In this document: piece by piece, positions 7,521-16,689 of the stretch
Numbering within the stretch: the first letter of the stretch is position 1
Layout of the letters: each line of letters begins with the position of its first letter
Assembly (NCBI RefSeq): GCF_014205215.1
Contig: NZ_JACHNC010000001.1
Span: 9,048,501 to 9,112,500, forward strand
Origin: Actinoplanes lobatus
GTDB taxonomy: Bacteria; Actinomycetota; Actinomycetes; Mycobacteriales; Micromonosporaceae
Direction: 5' to 3'
DNA length: 64,000 bases
The notes under the pieces: model-generated
Told to the model about the DNA's origin: nothing
Database searches by the model: none
What the model saw: the letters and a program-made list of their open reading frames with translations, nothing else
Made by a program: the position numbers and the translations under genes

Positions 7521-9290
7521 ATGGGCTCAGAGCCAGGCGAACTGGTCGACATGGCCTGGGATCCGATCACCCGGATCGTCGGCAGCCTCGGCATCTACAC
7601 GAAGATCGACTTCAATCAGCGGGTGGTGGCCGAGTGCCGCTCGACCAGCTCGATCTTCCGCGGCTACTCGGTCTTCATGAAGGGCAAGGACCCCCGCGAC
7701 GCGCACTTCATCACCAGCCGGATCTGCGGGATCTGCGGCGACAACCACGCCACCTGCTCCTGTTACGCGCAGAACATGGCGTACGGCGTGAAGCCCCCGC
7801 CGCTGGCCGAGTGGATCGTCAACCTGGGCGAAGCGGCCGAGTTCATGTTCGACCACAACATCTTCCAGGAGAACCTGGTCGGGGTGGACTACTGCGAGCG
7901 GATGGTCGCCGAGACCAACCCGGGGGTGCTGGAGCTGGCCAACCGGACGGCCGCACCGCACGCCGGTGAGCACGGCTTCCGCACGGTCGGCGACATCATG
8001 CGCTCGCTGAACCCGTTCACCGGCGAGTTCTACCGGGAGGCGCTGCAGGTCAGCCGCCTGACCCGGGAGATGTTCTGCCTGATGGAGGGCCGTCACCCGC
8101 ATCCGTCCACGTTGTTCCCCGGCGGGGTCGGCACGCAGGCGAGCAGCCAGCTGATCACCGACTACCTGACCCGGCTGATGCGCTACGTCGAGTTCATGAA
8201 GAGGTCCGTGCCGATGCACGACGACCTGTTCGACTTCTTCTACACGGCGCTGCCCGGCTACGAGCACGTCGGCGAGCGCCGGGTGCTGCTGGCCTGCTGG
8301 GGATCGTTTCAAGATCCAGAGCACTGCGATTTCCGGTACGCCGACATGGCCGCGTGGGGACGCAGGATGTTCGTCACGCCCGGCATCGTGGTCGACGGAA
8401 AACTGGTCACCACCGACCTCGTGAAGATCAACCTGGGGATCCGGATCCTGCTCGGCTCGTCCTACTACGACGACTGGGAGGACCAGGAGATGTTCGTGAC
8501 GGCCGACCCGCTGGGCAACCCGGTGGATCGCCGCCACCCGTGGAACCAGCACACCAACCCGCGCCCACAGAAGCGCGACCTGGACGGAAAGTACAGCTGG
8601 GTGATGTCGCCGCGCTGGTTCAACGGCAAGGAGTACCTCGCCCTGGACACCGGCGGCGGCCCGCTGGCCCGGCTCTGGAGCACCGCGCTGGCCGGGACCG
8701 TCGACTTCGGCTACGTCCGCGCGACCGGCGACGGTGTCCGGATCAGCCTGCCGAAGACCGCGCTGAAAGGTCCGGTCGAGTTCGAGTGGCGGATCCCCCG
8801 CTGGAGCAACACCCTGGAACGCAACCGGGCCAGAACCTACTTCCAGGCGTACGCGGCCGCCTGCGCCCTGCATTTCGCGGAGCGGGCGCTCGCCGAGATC
8901 CGGGCCGGGCGGACCCGCACGTGGGAGCCGTACGAGGTGCCCGACGAGGGGATCGGCTGCGGCTTCTCGGAGGCGGTCCGCGGCGCCCTGTCGCACCACA
9001 TGGTCATCCGGGACGGGCGGATCGCCAACTACCACCCGTACCCACCCACCCCGTGGAACGGCAGCCCCCGCGACAGCTTCGGCACCCCCGGACCCTACGA
9101 GGACGCCGTCCAGGGTCAGCCGATCTTCGAGGAGAACGACCGCGACGACTTCAAAGGCATCGACATCATGCGTACGGTCCGCAGCTTCGACCCCTGCCTG
9201 CCCTGCGGCGTGCACATGTACCTGGGCGGCGGAAAGAAGATCGAGGTGCTGCACTCCCCCACCCAGTCCGCCGGGGTGACCGTCTCATGA
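7521..9290 (+). CDS. hhyL: [NiFe]-hydrogenase large subunit, group 1h
   Basis: 589 aa catalytic subunit holding the Ni-Fe(CN)2CO centre. The Ni-binding Cys pairs are in RICGICGDNHATCS (Cys69, Cys72) and FDPCLPCGVH (Cys559, Cys562). The second is followed by a ~24-residue tail (after His565) that would be removed by the maturation endopeptidase encoded two genes downstream. The group 1h signature features (short L1 motif, FRGYSVFMKGKDPRDA upstream) fit a high-affinity H2-scavenging enzyme. It opens a plus-strand operon; its TGA overlaps the next ATG. It is unusually far from hhyS. Confidence 0.96.
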   Translation: MGSEPGELVDMAWDPITRIVGSLGIYTKIDFNQRVVAECRSTSSIFRGYSVFMKGKDPRDAHFITSRICGICGDNHATCSCYAQNMAYGVKPPPLAEWIVNLGEAAEFMFDHNIFQENLVGVDYCERMVAETNPGVLELANRTAAPHAGEHGFRTVGDIMRSLNPFTGEFYREALQVSRLTREMFCLMEGRHPHPSTLFPGGVGTQASSQLITDYLTRLMRYVEFMKRSVPMHDDLFDFFYTALPGYEHVGERRVLLACWGSFQDPEHCDFRYADMAAWGRRMFVTPGIVVDGKLVTTDLVKINLGIRILLGSSYYDDWEDQEMFVTADPLGNPVDRRHPWNQHTNPRPQKRDLDGKYSWVMSPRWFNGKEYLALDTGGGPLARLWSTALAGTVDFGYVRATGDGVRISLPKTALKGPVEFEWRIPRWSNTLERNRARTYFQAYAAACALHFAERALAEIRAGRTRTWEPYEVPDEGIGCGFSEAVRGALSHHMVIRDGRIANYHPYPPTPWNGSPRDSFGTPGPYEDAVQGQPIFEENDRDDFKGIDIMRTVRSFDPCLPCGVHMYLGGGKKIEVLHSPTQSAGVTVS

Positions 9291-10519
9291 GCCTGGACAG
9301 TGTTCGGGCGGTCGCCGACACCGTCCTCTACGAGGGCTACCTGCTCTACCCGTACCGGGCGGGGGCCGCCAAGAACCGGTCCCGCTGGCAGTTCGGGGTG
9401 CTCGGGCCACCGCACGCCGTGCCGGCCGCGTTCGCCGAACCGCCGGAGATGTCGATGCAGTGCCTGCTCACCCCGGACGGGGCCGGCTGGGTCACGGTCC
9501 GCCTGCGGTTCCTCCAGCTCCAGGCCCGGGAGGTGCAACGGCTGCGCGGCGACGGCGAGCATGAACCGGCCGAGCGGCTCCGGGTCGGCGGCACCACCCT
9601 GCTGAGCTGGGACGAGGCCGTGGAACGGGAGATCACCCTGCCGGACCTGCCGGTGCACGGCGACGCCGAGTTCCCGGTGAGCGTGCCCGGCGGTGAGGAC
9701 ATCGAGCCGGTCCACGACGGCGACGGACGGCCGGTGGGGCGGGTGGTCCGCCGCCGGTGGCCGCTGACCGCCCGCGTCCGCACCTCGGTACAGGCCGACG
9801 ACGGGCTGCTGCGGCTCACCGTCTCCGTCACGAACGAGCACGCGGAGCCCGTACCGGAGAAGGAGAGCGCGACCCGGCACTCGCTGATCGCCGCGCACCT
9901 GACGGTGGAGGCACACGATGCGGACTTCGTGTCGGTGCGCGAGCCGATCCCGGCGGCGCGCCGCTGCCGGCAGGACCGCTGCTGGCCGGTGCTGGCCGGA
10001 CCGCCCGGCGAGACCCGGCTGCTGCTCGGCGCCCCGATCATCCTGTACGACCACCCGCGGCTGGCCGAGCGCAGTCCCGGCGACCTGTTCGACGGATGTG
10101 AGATCGACGAGCTGCTGACGATGAGGGTGCGAACCATGACCGACCAGGAAAAGGCCGAGGCCCGCGCCACCGACCCGCGCGCCGCCGCGATCGTCGACCG
10201 TTGCGACGGCCTCGGTGACGACGATCTGCTCGGCCTGCACGGCACCCGCATCGACACCGAAGCGAATATGCACGGCACCCGCATCGACGCCGGGACGATC
10301 ACGCACGGCACCCTGGTCCGGCTGCGCCCGGCCCGCCGCGCCGACGCACAGGACCTGTTCCTGGCCGGCCGGATCGCCCTGGTCAACGAGGTGGTCACGG
10401 ACGTCGACGGCGGCACCCACGTGGCCGTCGTCCTGCTCGACGACCCGGCCGCCGACCTGCACGACGGCTACGGCCGCTACCTGTACTTCGCCCCGGACGA
10501 GCTGGAGCCGGTGTCGTGA
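9287..10519 (+). CDS. Hydrogenase-cluster protein of unknown function
   Basis: 410 aa, ATG overlapping the hhyL stop (ATGA). The N-terminus reads VADTVLYEGYLLYPYRAGAAK, and the protein continues with a soluble beta-rich part and a C-terminal NEVVTDVDGGTHVAVVLLDDP. No transmembrane segment, redox motif or catalytic site is recognised. Such proteins are, as far as I recall, found beside hhyL in other actinobacteria and are annotated hypothetical. An in-frame duplication near residue 320 gives HGTRID twice and then HGTLV, 10 residues apart. It probably assists hydrogenase assembly or electron output, but this is inferred from coupling only. Confidence 0.8.
   Translation: MSLDSVRAVADTVLYEGYLLYPYRAGAAKNRSRWQFGVLGPPHAVPAAFAEPPEMSMQCLLTPDGAGWVTVRLRFLQLQAREVQRLRGDGEHEPAERLRVGGTTLLSWDEAVEREITLPDLPVHGDAEFPVSVPGGEDIEPVHDGDGRPVGRVVRRRWPLTARVRTSVQADDGLLRLTVSVTNEHAEPVPEKESATRHSLIAAHLTVEAHDADFVSVREPIPAARRCRQDRCWPVLAGPPGETRLLLGAPIILYDHPRLAERSPGDLFDGCEIDELLTMRVRTMTDQEKAEARATDPRAAAIVDRCDGLGDDDLLGLHGTRIDTEANMHGTRIDAGTITHGTLVRLRPARRADAQDLFLAGRIALVNEVVTDVDGGTHVAVVLLDDPAADLHDGYGRYLYFAPDELEPVS
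10232..10315 (+). repeat. Short in-frame direct repeat (30-bp period)
   Basis: GCACGGCACCCGCATCGAC occurs twice 30 bp apart, followed by a third partial copy GCACGGCACCCTGGT. It encodes HGTRID..., HGTRID..., HGTLV within the 410-aa hydrogenase-cluster protein. Confidence 0.7.
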
Positions 10520-10968
10520 TCCTGATCGCCGGCATCGGCAACGTGTTCCTGGGCGACGACGGGTTCGGGCCGGAGGTGGCGCGGCGGCTGGCCGCGGGCC
10601 CGCTGCCGGACGGGGTACGGGCCGCCGACTACGGCATCCGCGGCCTGCACCTGGCCCACGACGTCGACGGCCACGACACGCTGATCCTCGTCGACGCGCT
10701 GCCCCCGGGCACTCCGGGCGCCATCGAGGTCCTCGAAGTGGACCCGGCCGACGTCGGCGCGGGCGGGTTCGACGGCCACGCCATGGACCCGCTCGCCGTG
10801 CTGGCCGCGGTGGCCCGGCTCGGCGGCGTCCTGCCCCGCACCTACGTGGTCGGCTGCCGGGTCGTCACCGTCGGCGAACGCATCGGCCTCTCCGCCCCGG
10901 TCGCCGCCGCCGTCGGCGAGGCGGTCGCCACGGTCCACGCCCTGATCAGCACACCGGCACGGGGGTGA
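10516..10968 (+). CDS. Hydrogenase maturation endopeptidase (HyaD/HupD family)
   Basis: 150 aa, GTG start overlapping the previous stop (GTGA). Contains the family hallmarks IAGIGNVFLGDDGFGPEV (with the Asp/Glu Ni-sensing residue), DYGIRGLHLAHDV, LILVDALPPG and a late DGHAMDPLAVL His. It cleaves the C-terminal tail of HhyL after Ni insertion. The family normally has ~150-200 aa. It lies directly between the 410-aa protein and the hypC-hypF fusion. Confidence 0.9.
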   Translation: MILIAGIGNVFLGDDGFGPEVARRLAAGPLPDGVRAADYGIRGLHLAHDVDGHDTLILVDALPPGTPGAIEVLEVDPADVGAGGFDGHAMDPLAVLAAVARLGGVLPRTYVVGCRVVTVGERIGLSAPVAAAVGEAVATVHALISTPARG

Positions 10969-10973
10969 CCGGG

Positions 10974-13454
10974 GTGTGTCTCGGGATCCCCGGGCGGGTG
11001 GTGGAGATCCTGGCGGGCGCGGCCGGGCAACTGGCCACCGTCGACGTGGTCGGGGCGCGGCGGCCGGTCAACATCGGCATGCTGGAGACCCCGCCGGAGC
11101 CCGGCGACTGGGTGCTCATCCATCTCGGATTCGCCGTGGAGGTCATCGACGCGGAACGGGCCGGGCATGTCCTGCGCGGCCTGGAACTGGCCGGGCAGGC
11201 CCGGACGGTCCGCCGCCGGTTCGCGGTGTCCGGGCTGGTGCAGGGCGTCGGGTTCCGGCCGTTCGCGTACACCACGGCCACCGGGATGGGCCTGGCCGGA
11301 TCGGTGACGAACACCGCCGACGGGCTGGCCGTCGAGGTGGAGGGCTGCCCGGACGCGGTCCACGAGTACGGCATGCGGCTGCGCGAGGGCCCACCGCTCG
11401 CCGTGATCACCGCGGTCGAGGAGCTGGAACAGGAGGTACGCGGCACGACCGGGTTCCGGATCGAGGCGTCCACCGGCGGGCCGGCCCGCACCCTGGCCGC
11501 GCCGGACCTGGCGATCTGCGACGACTGCCTCGGCGAACTGCGCGATCCGGGCGGGCGGCGTTACCGGCACCCGTTCATCAGCTGCGTCAACTGCGGGCCC
11601 CGCTACACGATCATCACGGGGCTGCCGTACGACCGGGCGGCCACCACGATGGCCCGGTTCCCGATGTGCGCGCGGTGCCGGGCCGAGTACGAGGATCCGG
11701 CCGACCGGCGGTTCCACGCCCAGCCGATCGCCTGCCATGACTGCGGCCCCCGCCCGGAGCTGGTCCTCGGGCCGATGACGATGACCGGCGCCGACGCCCT
11801 GTACGAGACCCGCGCGCTGCTGGCCGCCGGGCGGATCGTGGCGGTCAAGGGGCTCGGCGGCTACCACCTGGTGTGCGACGCCCGCAACGCGGGCACGGTC
11901 GCCGAACTGCGCCGGCGCAAACGGCGGGGCGGCAAACCGTTCGCCGTGATGGCGGCGGGCGCGCGGACCGCGTACCGGATCGGGGTTTTCACCGACCGCG
12001 ACCGTGACCTGCTCACCGGAGCCCGCCGCCCGATCGTGCTGGTCCCGCGCGAGCCCGGCGGCGGGCTCGCGGATCAGGTGGCGCCGGACAGCCCGGACGT
12101 CGGCGTGATGCTGCCCTACACGCCGCTGCACGTGCTGCTGTTCGGGCTGCCGGGCGACCCGCCGGGTCCGGACGTGCTCGTGATGACCTCGGGAAACGTG
12201 GCCGGCGAACCGATCGTGACCGACGACGCGGAGGCGGTGCGAAGGCTCGGCGGGCTGGCCGACGCGTGGCTGCGGCACGACCGGGAGATCCGGGTGCCGT
12301 GCGACGACTCGGTGGTGCGCGGCGACGTGATCCTGCGGCGGGCCCGCGGTTACGCGCCGATGCCGGTGCCGCTGCCGTTCCCGGTCGGGCCGTCGCTGGC
12401 GGCCGGCGCCGATGCGAAGAACACGTGCGCGGTCGCCTCCGGACGGTCGGCGTGGGTGAGCCAGCACATCGGCGACATGGACGACCTGTCCACGGTCGAG
12501 ACCCTGCACACGCTCGCGGCGCATCTCGGCGAGATCGCCGGGGTGGAGCCGGAGTCGCTGGTCACCGATGAGCATCCAGGCTACCGGTCGGGATGCTGGG
12601 CGCGGGCCAACGCGGGCGGCCGGAAGGTGCGGACCGTGCAGCACCATCACGCGCACATCGCGGCGGTGATGGCCGAACACGGTCTCGGCGTGGACGAGCG
12701 GGTCATCGGGATCGCGTTCGACGGGACCGGCTACGGCACCGATCGCGCGATCTGGGGTGGCGAGATCCTCATCGCGGGCTATGCCGGCTTCGAGCGGGCC
12801 GGGCACGTCGGTTACGTTCCGCTGGCCGGTGGGGATGCGAGCGTACGCCGTACCTACCGGATGGCCCTGTCGCACCTGCGGTCGGCCGGGGTGCCGTGGG
12901 ATCCGGCGCTGCCGCCGGTGGCCGCCTGCCCCGAGGCGGAACGGGAGATCCTCGCCCATCAGCTGCGTACCGGGCTGGCGTGTGTGCCGACGTCCAGTGT
13001 GGGGCGGCTGTTCGACGCGGTGGCGGCGATCGCCGGGGTACGGCAGACCGTGACGTACGAGGGCGAGGCGGCACTGGTCCTGGAAGGGCTCAGCCGGCAG
13101 GCGTGCGGGACGGCGTACCCCTGGAAGATCGACGAGGCGGGCGTCGCCGATCCCGGCCCGCTGATCCGCGCGGTCGCGTCCGACGTGCGGGACGGGGTGC
13201 CGGCCACCCTGATCGGCGCCCGGTTCCACGCCGCCGTGATCGACCTGATCGTCACCCAGGCGCAGCGCTGCCGGGAGCGGACCGGCCTCGATGTGGCGGC
13301 GCTCGGCGGCGGCGTCTTCCAGAACGCGGTCGTGCTCACCGGCGCTGTCCGTGAGCTGCGCGAACACGGTTTCACCGTGCTGTGGCCGCAACTGCTGCCG
13401 CCGAACGACGGCGGCATCGCCCTGGGGCAGCTGGCCGTCGCGGGCGCCCGCTGA
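10974..13454 (+). CDS. hypF: HypC-HypF fusion protein
   Basis: 826 aa. Residues 1-~72 are a HypC domain starting with GTG-TGT (Met-Cys2), then CLGIPGRVVEI, with GDWVLIHLGFAVEVID near the end. HypF follows in the same frame: acylphosphatase (~75-160, VQGVGFRPFAYTTATGMGLAG), two zinc fingers (CDDC at 182-185, CVNC at 204-207, CARC, CHDC), a YrdC domain and a Kae1-like domain with HHHAH at 557-561. HypF makes the carbamoyl group for the CN ligands; HypC chaperones the Fe(CN)2CO unit. An alternative GTG at 10965 would overlap the previous stop but would displace the essential Cys2. A separate hypC follows at once, so HypC is present twice. Confidence 0.93.
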   Translation: MCLGIPGRVVEILAGAAGQLATVDVVGARRPVNIGMLETPPEPGDWVLIHLGFAVEVIDAERAGHVLRGLELAGQARTVRRRFAVSGLVQGVGFRPFAYTTATGMGLAGSVTNTADGLAVEVEGCPDAVHEYGMRLREGPPLAVITAVEELEQEVRGTTGFRIEASTGGPARTLAAPDLAICDDCLGELRDPGGRRYRHPFISCVNCGPRYTIITGLPYDRAATTMARFPMCARCRAEYEDPADRRFHAQPIACHDCGPRPELVLGPMTMTGADALYETRALLAAGRIVAVKGLGGYHLVCDARNAGTVAELRRRKRRGGKPFAVMAAGARTAYRIGVFTDRDRDLLTGARRPIVLVPREPGGGLADQVAPDSPDVGVMLPYTPLHVLLFGLPGDPPGPDVLVMTSGNVAGEPIVTDDAEAVRRLGGLADAWLRHDREIRVPCDDSVVRGDVILRRARGYAPMPVPLPFPVGPSLAAGADAKNTCAVASGRSAWVSQHIGDMDDLSTVETLHTLAAHLGEIAGVEPESLVTDEHPGYRSGCWARANAGGRKVRTVQHHHAHIAAVMAEHGLGVDERVIGIAFDGTGYGTDRAIWGGEILIAGYAGFERAGHVGYVPLAGGDASVRRTYRMALSHLRSAGVPWDPALPPVAACPEAEREILAHQLRTGLACVPTSSVGRLFDAVAAIAGVRQTVTYEGEAALVLEGLSRQACGTAYPWKIDEAGVADPGPLIRAVASDVRDGVPATLIGARFHAAVIDLIVTQAQRCRERTGLDVAALGGGVFQNAVVLTGAVRELREHGFTVLWPQLLPPNDGGIALGQLAVAGAR

Positions 13455-13705
13455 TGTGCCTCGCGGTGCCCGGGCGGGTGGTGCGGGTGAGCGTGGTCGA
13501 CGGCACGCCGATGGCCGAGGTCGACTTCGGCGGTGTGCGCAAGGACGTGTGCCTGCAGTACGTGCCGGACGCGGCACCCGGCGAATACCTGATCGTGCAC
13601 GTCGGTTTCGCCATCCAACGGCTCGACGAGGAGTCGGCGCGCCGCACCCTCGACGAGTTCACCCGGCTGGGCCTCCTGGAAGAAGAATTTGGTGAAGTAC
13701 CTTGA
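13454..13705 (+). CDS. hypC: Hydrogenase assembly chaperone HypC
   Basis: 83 aa, ATG overlapping the hypF stop by one base (TGATG). Has the canonical [12 protein letters not shown] start with Cys2 and [18 protein letters not shown]. It binds HypD and the precursor large subunit during Fe(CN)2CO delivery. The sequence differs clearly from the HypC domain fused to HypF, so the two may have distinct partners. Confidence 0.95.
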   Translation: MCLAVPGRVVRVSVVDGTPMAEVDFGGVRKDVCLQYVPDAAPGEYLIVHVGFAIQRLDEESARRTLDEFTRLGLLEEEFGEVP

Positions 13706-14783
13706 CGAGTTCAGCGACCCGGACCTGGCCCGCAGCCTGCTGCGGCAGATCCACGCCGCGACCACCCGGCCGTGGGCGCTCATGGAGGTGTGCGGCGGGC
13801 AGACCCACTCGATCATCCGGCACGGCATCGATCAGCTGCTGCCGGAGGGCGTCGAGATGATCCACGGGCCGGGCTGCCCGGTCTGTGTCACCCCGCTGTC
13901 GGTGATCGACAAGGCGCTGGCCATCGCCGCCCGGCCGGGGGTGATCTTCTGCTCGTTCGGCGACATGCTGCGGGTGCCGGGCAGCGGGCGGGACCTGTTC
14001 GAGGTGCGCGGCGCGGGCGCCGACGTCCGGGTCGTCTACTCGCCGCTGGACGCGCTCGGCATCGCCCGCGACAACCCGGACCGGGAGGTGGTGTTCTTCG
14101 GCATCGGGTTCGAGACGACCGCCCCGGCCAACGCGCTCACCGTGCACCAGGCGCGCCGGCTCGGGATCCGCAACTTCTCGCTGCTGGTGTCGCACGTGCT
14201 GGTGCCGCCCGCCATCTCGGCGATCATGGAGTCGCCGCGGTGCCGGGTGCAGGGGTTCCTGGCGGCGGGGCACGTGTGCAGCGTGATGGGCACGTCCGAG
14301 TACCCGTCGCTGTCGCAGAAGTACGGTGTGCCGATCGTGGTCACCGGGTTCGAGCCGCTCGACGTGCTGGAGGGCATCCGGCAGGCGATCGTGCAGCTCG
14401 AACAGGGCCGCCACGAGACCCGCAACGCCTACCCGCGGGCGGTCCCCGAGACCGGCAACCCGGTGGCCCGCCAGATGCTCGCCGACGTCTTCGAGGTGAC
14501 CGACCGGGCGTGGCGGGGCATCGGCACGATCCCGGGCAGCGGCTGGCGGCTCACCGAACGGTACCGGGACTTCGACGCCGAGCACCGGTTCGACGTGACC
14601 GGGGTGCATGCCGCCGAGTCGGCGCTGTGCCGGTCCGGGGAGGTCCTGCAAGGACTGATCAAACCGCACGAGTGCGCGGCGTTCGGCCGGGTGTGCACGC
14701 CGCGGCAGCCGCTCGGCGCGACCATGGTGTCGTCGGAGGGGGCCTGCGCGGCGTACTACACGTACCGGAGGGTCGCCGGATGA
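13692..14783 (+). CDS. hypD: Hydrogenase Fe-centre assembly protein HypD
   Basis: 363 aa from GTG 13692 (MKYLDEF, as in the family); TTG at 13689 is the alternative. Shows the Cys motifs of the HypD scaffold: [40 protein letters not shown], and a C-terminal set [28 protein letters not shown] that holds the 4Fe-4S cluster. It overlaps hypC by 14 bp, and its end overlaps hypE (ATGA). It carries Fe with CN and CO ligands together with HypC. Confidence 0.96.
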   Translation: MKYLDEFSDPDLARSLLRQIHAATTRPWALMEVCGGQTHSIIRHGIDQLLPEGVEMIHGPGCPVCVTPLSVIDKALAIAARPGVIFCSFGDMLRVPGSGRDLFEVRGAGADVRVVYSPLDALGIARDNPDREVVFFGIGFETTAPANALTVHQARRLGIRNFSLLVSHVLVPPAISAIMESPRCRVQGFLAAGHVCSVMGTSEYPSLSQKYGVPIVVTGFEPLDVLEGIRQAIVQLEQGRHETRNAYPRAVPETGNPVARQMLADVFEVTDRAWRGIGTIPGSGWRLTERYRDFDAEHRFDVTGVHAAESALCRSGEVLQGLIKPHECAAFGRVCTPRQPLGATMVSSEGACAAYYTYRRVAG

Positions 14784-15829
14784 TCTCCTTCGAGGATTGG
14801 TCCTGCCCGGTGCCGCTGCGCGACACCCCCAACGTGGTCGCCGGGCACGGCGGCGGGGGCGCCATGTCCGCCGACCTGGTCCGGCATCTGCTCATCCCCG
14901 GGTACGGGGACGCCGGCGGCACCGCCGACCGGGACTGCGCGGTCGTCGAGGCGGGCGGGGCGCGGCTGGCGTTCACCACCGACGCGTACGTGGTCCAGCC
15001 GATGTTCTTCCCCGGCGGCTCGATCGGCGACCTGGCCGTCAACGGCACCGTCAACGACCTGGCGATGGCCGGCGCCACCCCGCTCTACCTGTCGGCCGCG
15101 TTCATCCTGGAGGAGGGCACACCGCTCGCCGACCTCGGCCGGATCTCGGCGGCCATGGGCGCGGCGGCCACCGCAGCCGGGGTACGGCTGGTCACCGGCG
15201 ACACCAAGGTGGTCGGCCACGGCAACGGCGACGGGGTGTACCTGACCACCAGCGGGGTGGGTGTCGTGGCGGACGGCGTGGAGATCGAGCCCCGCCGGGC
15301 CGCGGTCGGCGACGCCGTGCTGATCAGCGGCGATCTCGGCCGGCACGGGGTGGCGGTGCTCAGCTGCCGGGAGAACCTGGAGTTCGGGACCACGGTGGCC
15401 AGCGACACCGCGCCGCTGCACGGGCTGGTCGCCGCCATGCTCGCCACCGGCGCCGACCTGCACGTGCTGCGCGATCCGACCCGGGGCGGGCTGGCCGCGG
15501 CTCTCAACGAGATCGCGGCGGCGGCGCGGGTCGGGGTGGAGCTGACCGAACGGGACCTGCCGGTGCCCGACGGGGTGGCCGACGCCTGCCACCTGCTCGG
15601 CCTCGACCCGTTGCAGGTCGCCAACGAGGGACGGCTGGTGGCTTTCGTCCGCCCGGATCACGCCGAGGACGTGCTGGCGGCGATGCGCGCCCACCCGTAC
15701 GGGACGGGCGCGCGCCGGATCGGGACGTGCGTGGCCGGGCATCCCGGGATGGTGGTGGCCCGGACCGCGCTGGGCGGCACCCGGGTGATCTCGATGCCGA
15801 TCGGCGAACAGCTGCCCCGGATCTGCTGA
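14780..15829 (+). CDS. hypE: Carbamoyl dehydratase HypE
   Basis: 349 aa, AIR-synthase/PurM-like ATPase converting the carbamoylated C-terminal Cys to a thiocyanate, the CN donor. It starts with [19 protein letters not shown], has [31 protein letters not shown] and [16 protein letters not shown], and ends in PRIC with the essential terminal Cys intact. It is the last of the overlapping maturation genes; the 77-bp repeats follow after 6 nt. Confidence 0.96.
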   Translation: MISFEDWSCPVPLRDTPNVVAGHGGGGAMSADLVRHLLIPGYGDAGGTADRDCAVVEAGGARLAFTTDAYVVQPMFFPGGSIGDLAVNGTVNDLAMAGATPLYLSAAFILEEGTPLADLGRISAAMGAAATAAGVRLVTGDTKVVGHGNGDGVYLTTSGVGVVADGVEIEPRRAAVGDAVLISGDLGRHGVAVLSCRENLEFGTTVASDTAPLHGLVAAMLATGADLHVLRDPTRGGLAAALNEIAAAARVGVELTERDLPVPDGVADACHLLGLDPLQVANEGRLVAFVRPDHAEDVLAAMRAHPYGTGARRIGTCVAGHPGMVVARTALGGTRVISMPIGEQLPRIC

Positions 15830-15835
15830 CCCCGC

Positions 15836-15989
15836 ATGAGCGAGCTTGCGAGCGAATCATTCAGCTCAGTCTTGAACTCATGGCGGCGCCGGAGCGCAGC
15901 GGAGGTGACGGCATGAGCGAGCTTGCGAGCGAATCATTCGGCTCAGTCTTGAACTCATGGCGGCGCCGGAGCGCAGCGGAGGTGACGGC
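15836..15989 (+). repeat. Two tandem 77-bp repeats, each a coupled 26-codon frame
   Basis: Copies 15836-15912 and 15913-15989 differ by one base (A/G at the tenth codon). Each opens with ATGAGCGAGCTTGCGAGCG, ends with a GGAGGTGAC ribosome site, and encodes 26 residues beginning MSELASESF and ending SAAEVTA. The stop of each overlaps the next ATG (ATGA), and the second overlaps the start of the DUF6390-type gene. A third, diverged start (ATGAGCGACG) is the gene's own. Arms such as GCGAGCTTGCGAGC allow RNA folding. See findings. Confidence 0.9.
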
Positions 15990-16634
15990 ATGAGCGACGC
16001 CGGGGCCACCCTGTTCGCGCGCTACGCGTTCCCACCGAACGAGCTGGGCTACTGCGGGCCGGACGGGGTGGCGCCCGCCGAGCTGGGACGGCGGGCCCGC
16101 GACTTCGAGGGCGCGTGGGCGTACCTCTGCTTCATCGCCTCGTCGGCGGGCATCGCCGATCCGCTCGACGAACGGGTGGTGGCGGCCTACTGGCTGGGCG
16201 GGACGCTGCTGGACCTGGTCGACGGCGACGCGCTGGCCGACGTGCTCCGGTCCCGGTTCGCCGGGCAGTACCGCGGGTCGCGGGCCATGGCCCACCACAG
16301 CTTCCACGTCTTCGAGGTGTACCCGTGGCTGTCGCTGCTGCGCCGTACCGGCAGCTCGCACGCGGTGTCGGTGCTGGACCGCTGCCGGATCCGCACCGGA
16401 ATGGTTTCCTCGATACACGGCTTGCACGCGGTCGTCCGCTCGCCCGCCCTGGCGTGGCGCGACGGGACCCTCGCCGTCGGGGACCTCCACAGCGAACAGG
16501 TGCGATGGGAGCGGTCGCTGCTGCCGGAGCTGGCCGTCGGCGACCGGGTCACCCTGCACTGGGACTGGGTCTGCGACGTGGTCACGCAGGCGGACGACAC
16601 CCGCCTGCGTGACCAGCTCCGCGGCTGGCTCTGA
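15990..16634 (+). CDS. DUF6390-type protein of hydrogenase cluster
   Basis: 214 aa, ATG at 15990 with GGAGGTGAC upstream supplied by the second 77-bp repeat. The N-terminus LFARYAFPPNELGYCGPDG resembles a family I recall as DUF6390, an actinobacterial protein often near hydrogenase genes. It is mostly helical, with WAYLCFIASSAGIADPLDER, a HHSFHVFEVYPWL block and a C-terminal VTLHWDWVCDVV. No known catalytic site. It is probably the last gene of the hydrogenase operon; translation would be coupled to the two upstream mini-frames. Confidence 0.8.
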   Translation: MSDAGATLFARYAFPPNELGYCGPDGVAPAELGRRARDFEGAWAYLCFIASSAGIADPLDERVVAAYWLGGTLLDLVDGDALADVLRSRFAGQYRGSRAMAHHSFHVFEVYPWLSLLRRTGSSHAVSVLDRCRIRTGMVSSIHGLHAVVRSPALAWRDGTLAVGDLHSEQVRWERSLLPELAVGDRVTLHWDWVCDVVTQADDTRLRDQLRGWL

Positions 16635-16642
16635 GCGCTCTT

Positions 16643-16689
16643 ACGCGCGCCGCGATCTTGGTTCTCCTACGCGCGCGCCGCGATCTTGG
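16643..16689. repeat. Duplicated 3' end of the AidB-like gene
   Basis: ACGCGCGCCGCGATCTTGG at 16643-16661 recurs, with a 2-bp insertion, at 16669-16689, where it is the last codons and stop of the minus-strand acyl-CoA dehydrogenase. This looks like a small slippage duplication just past the gene end. Confidence 0.6.
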
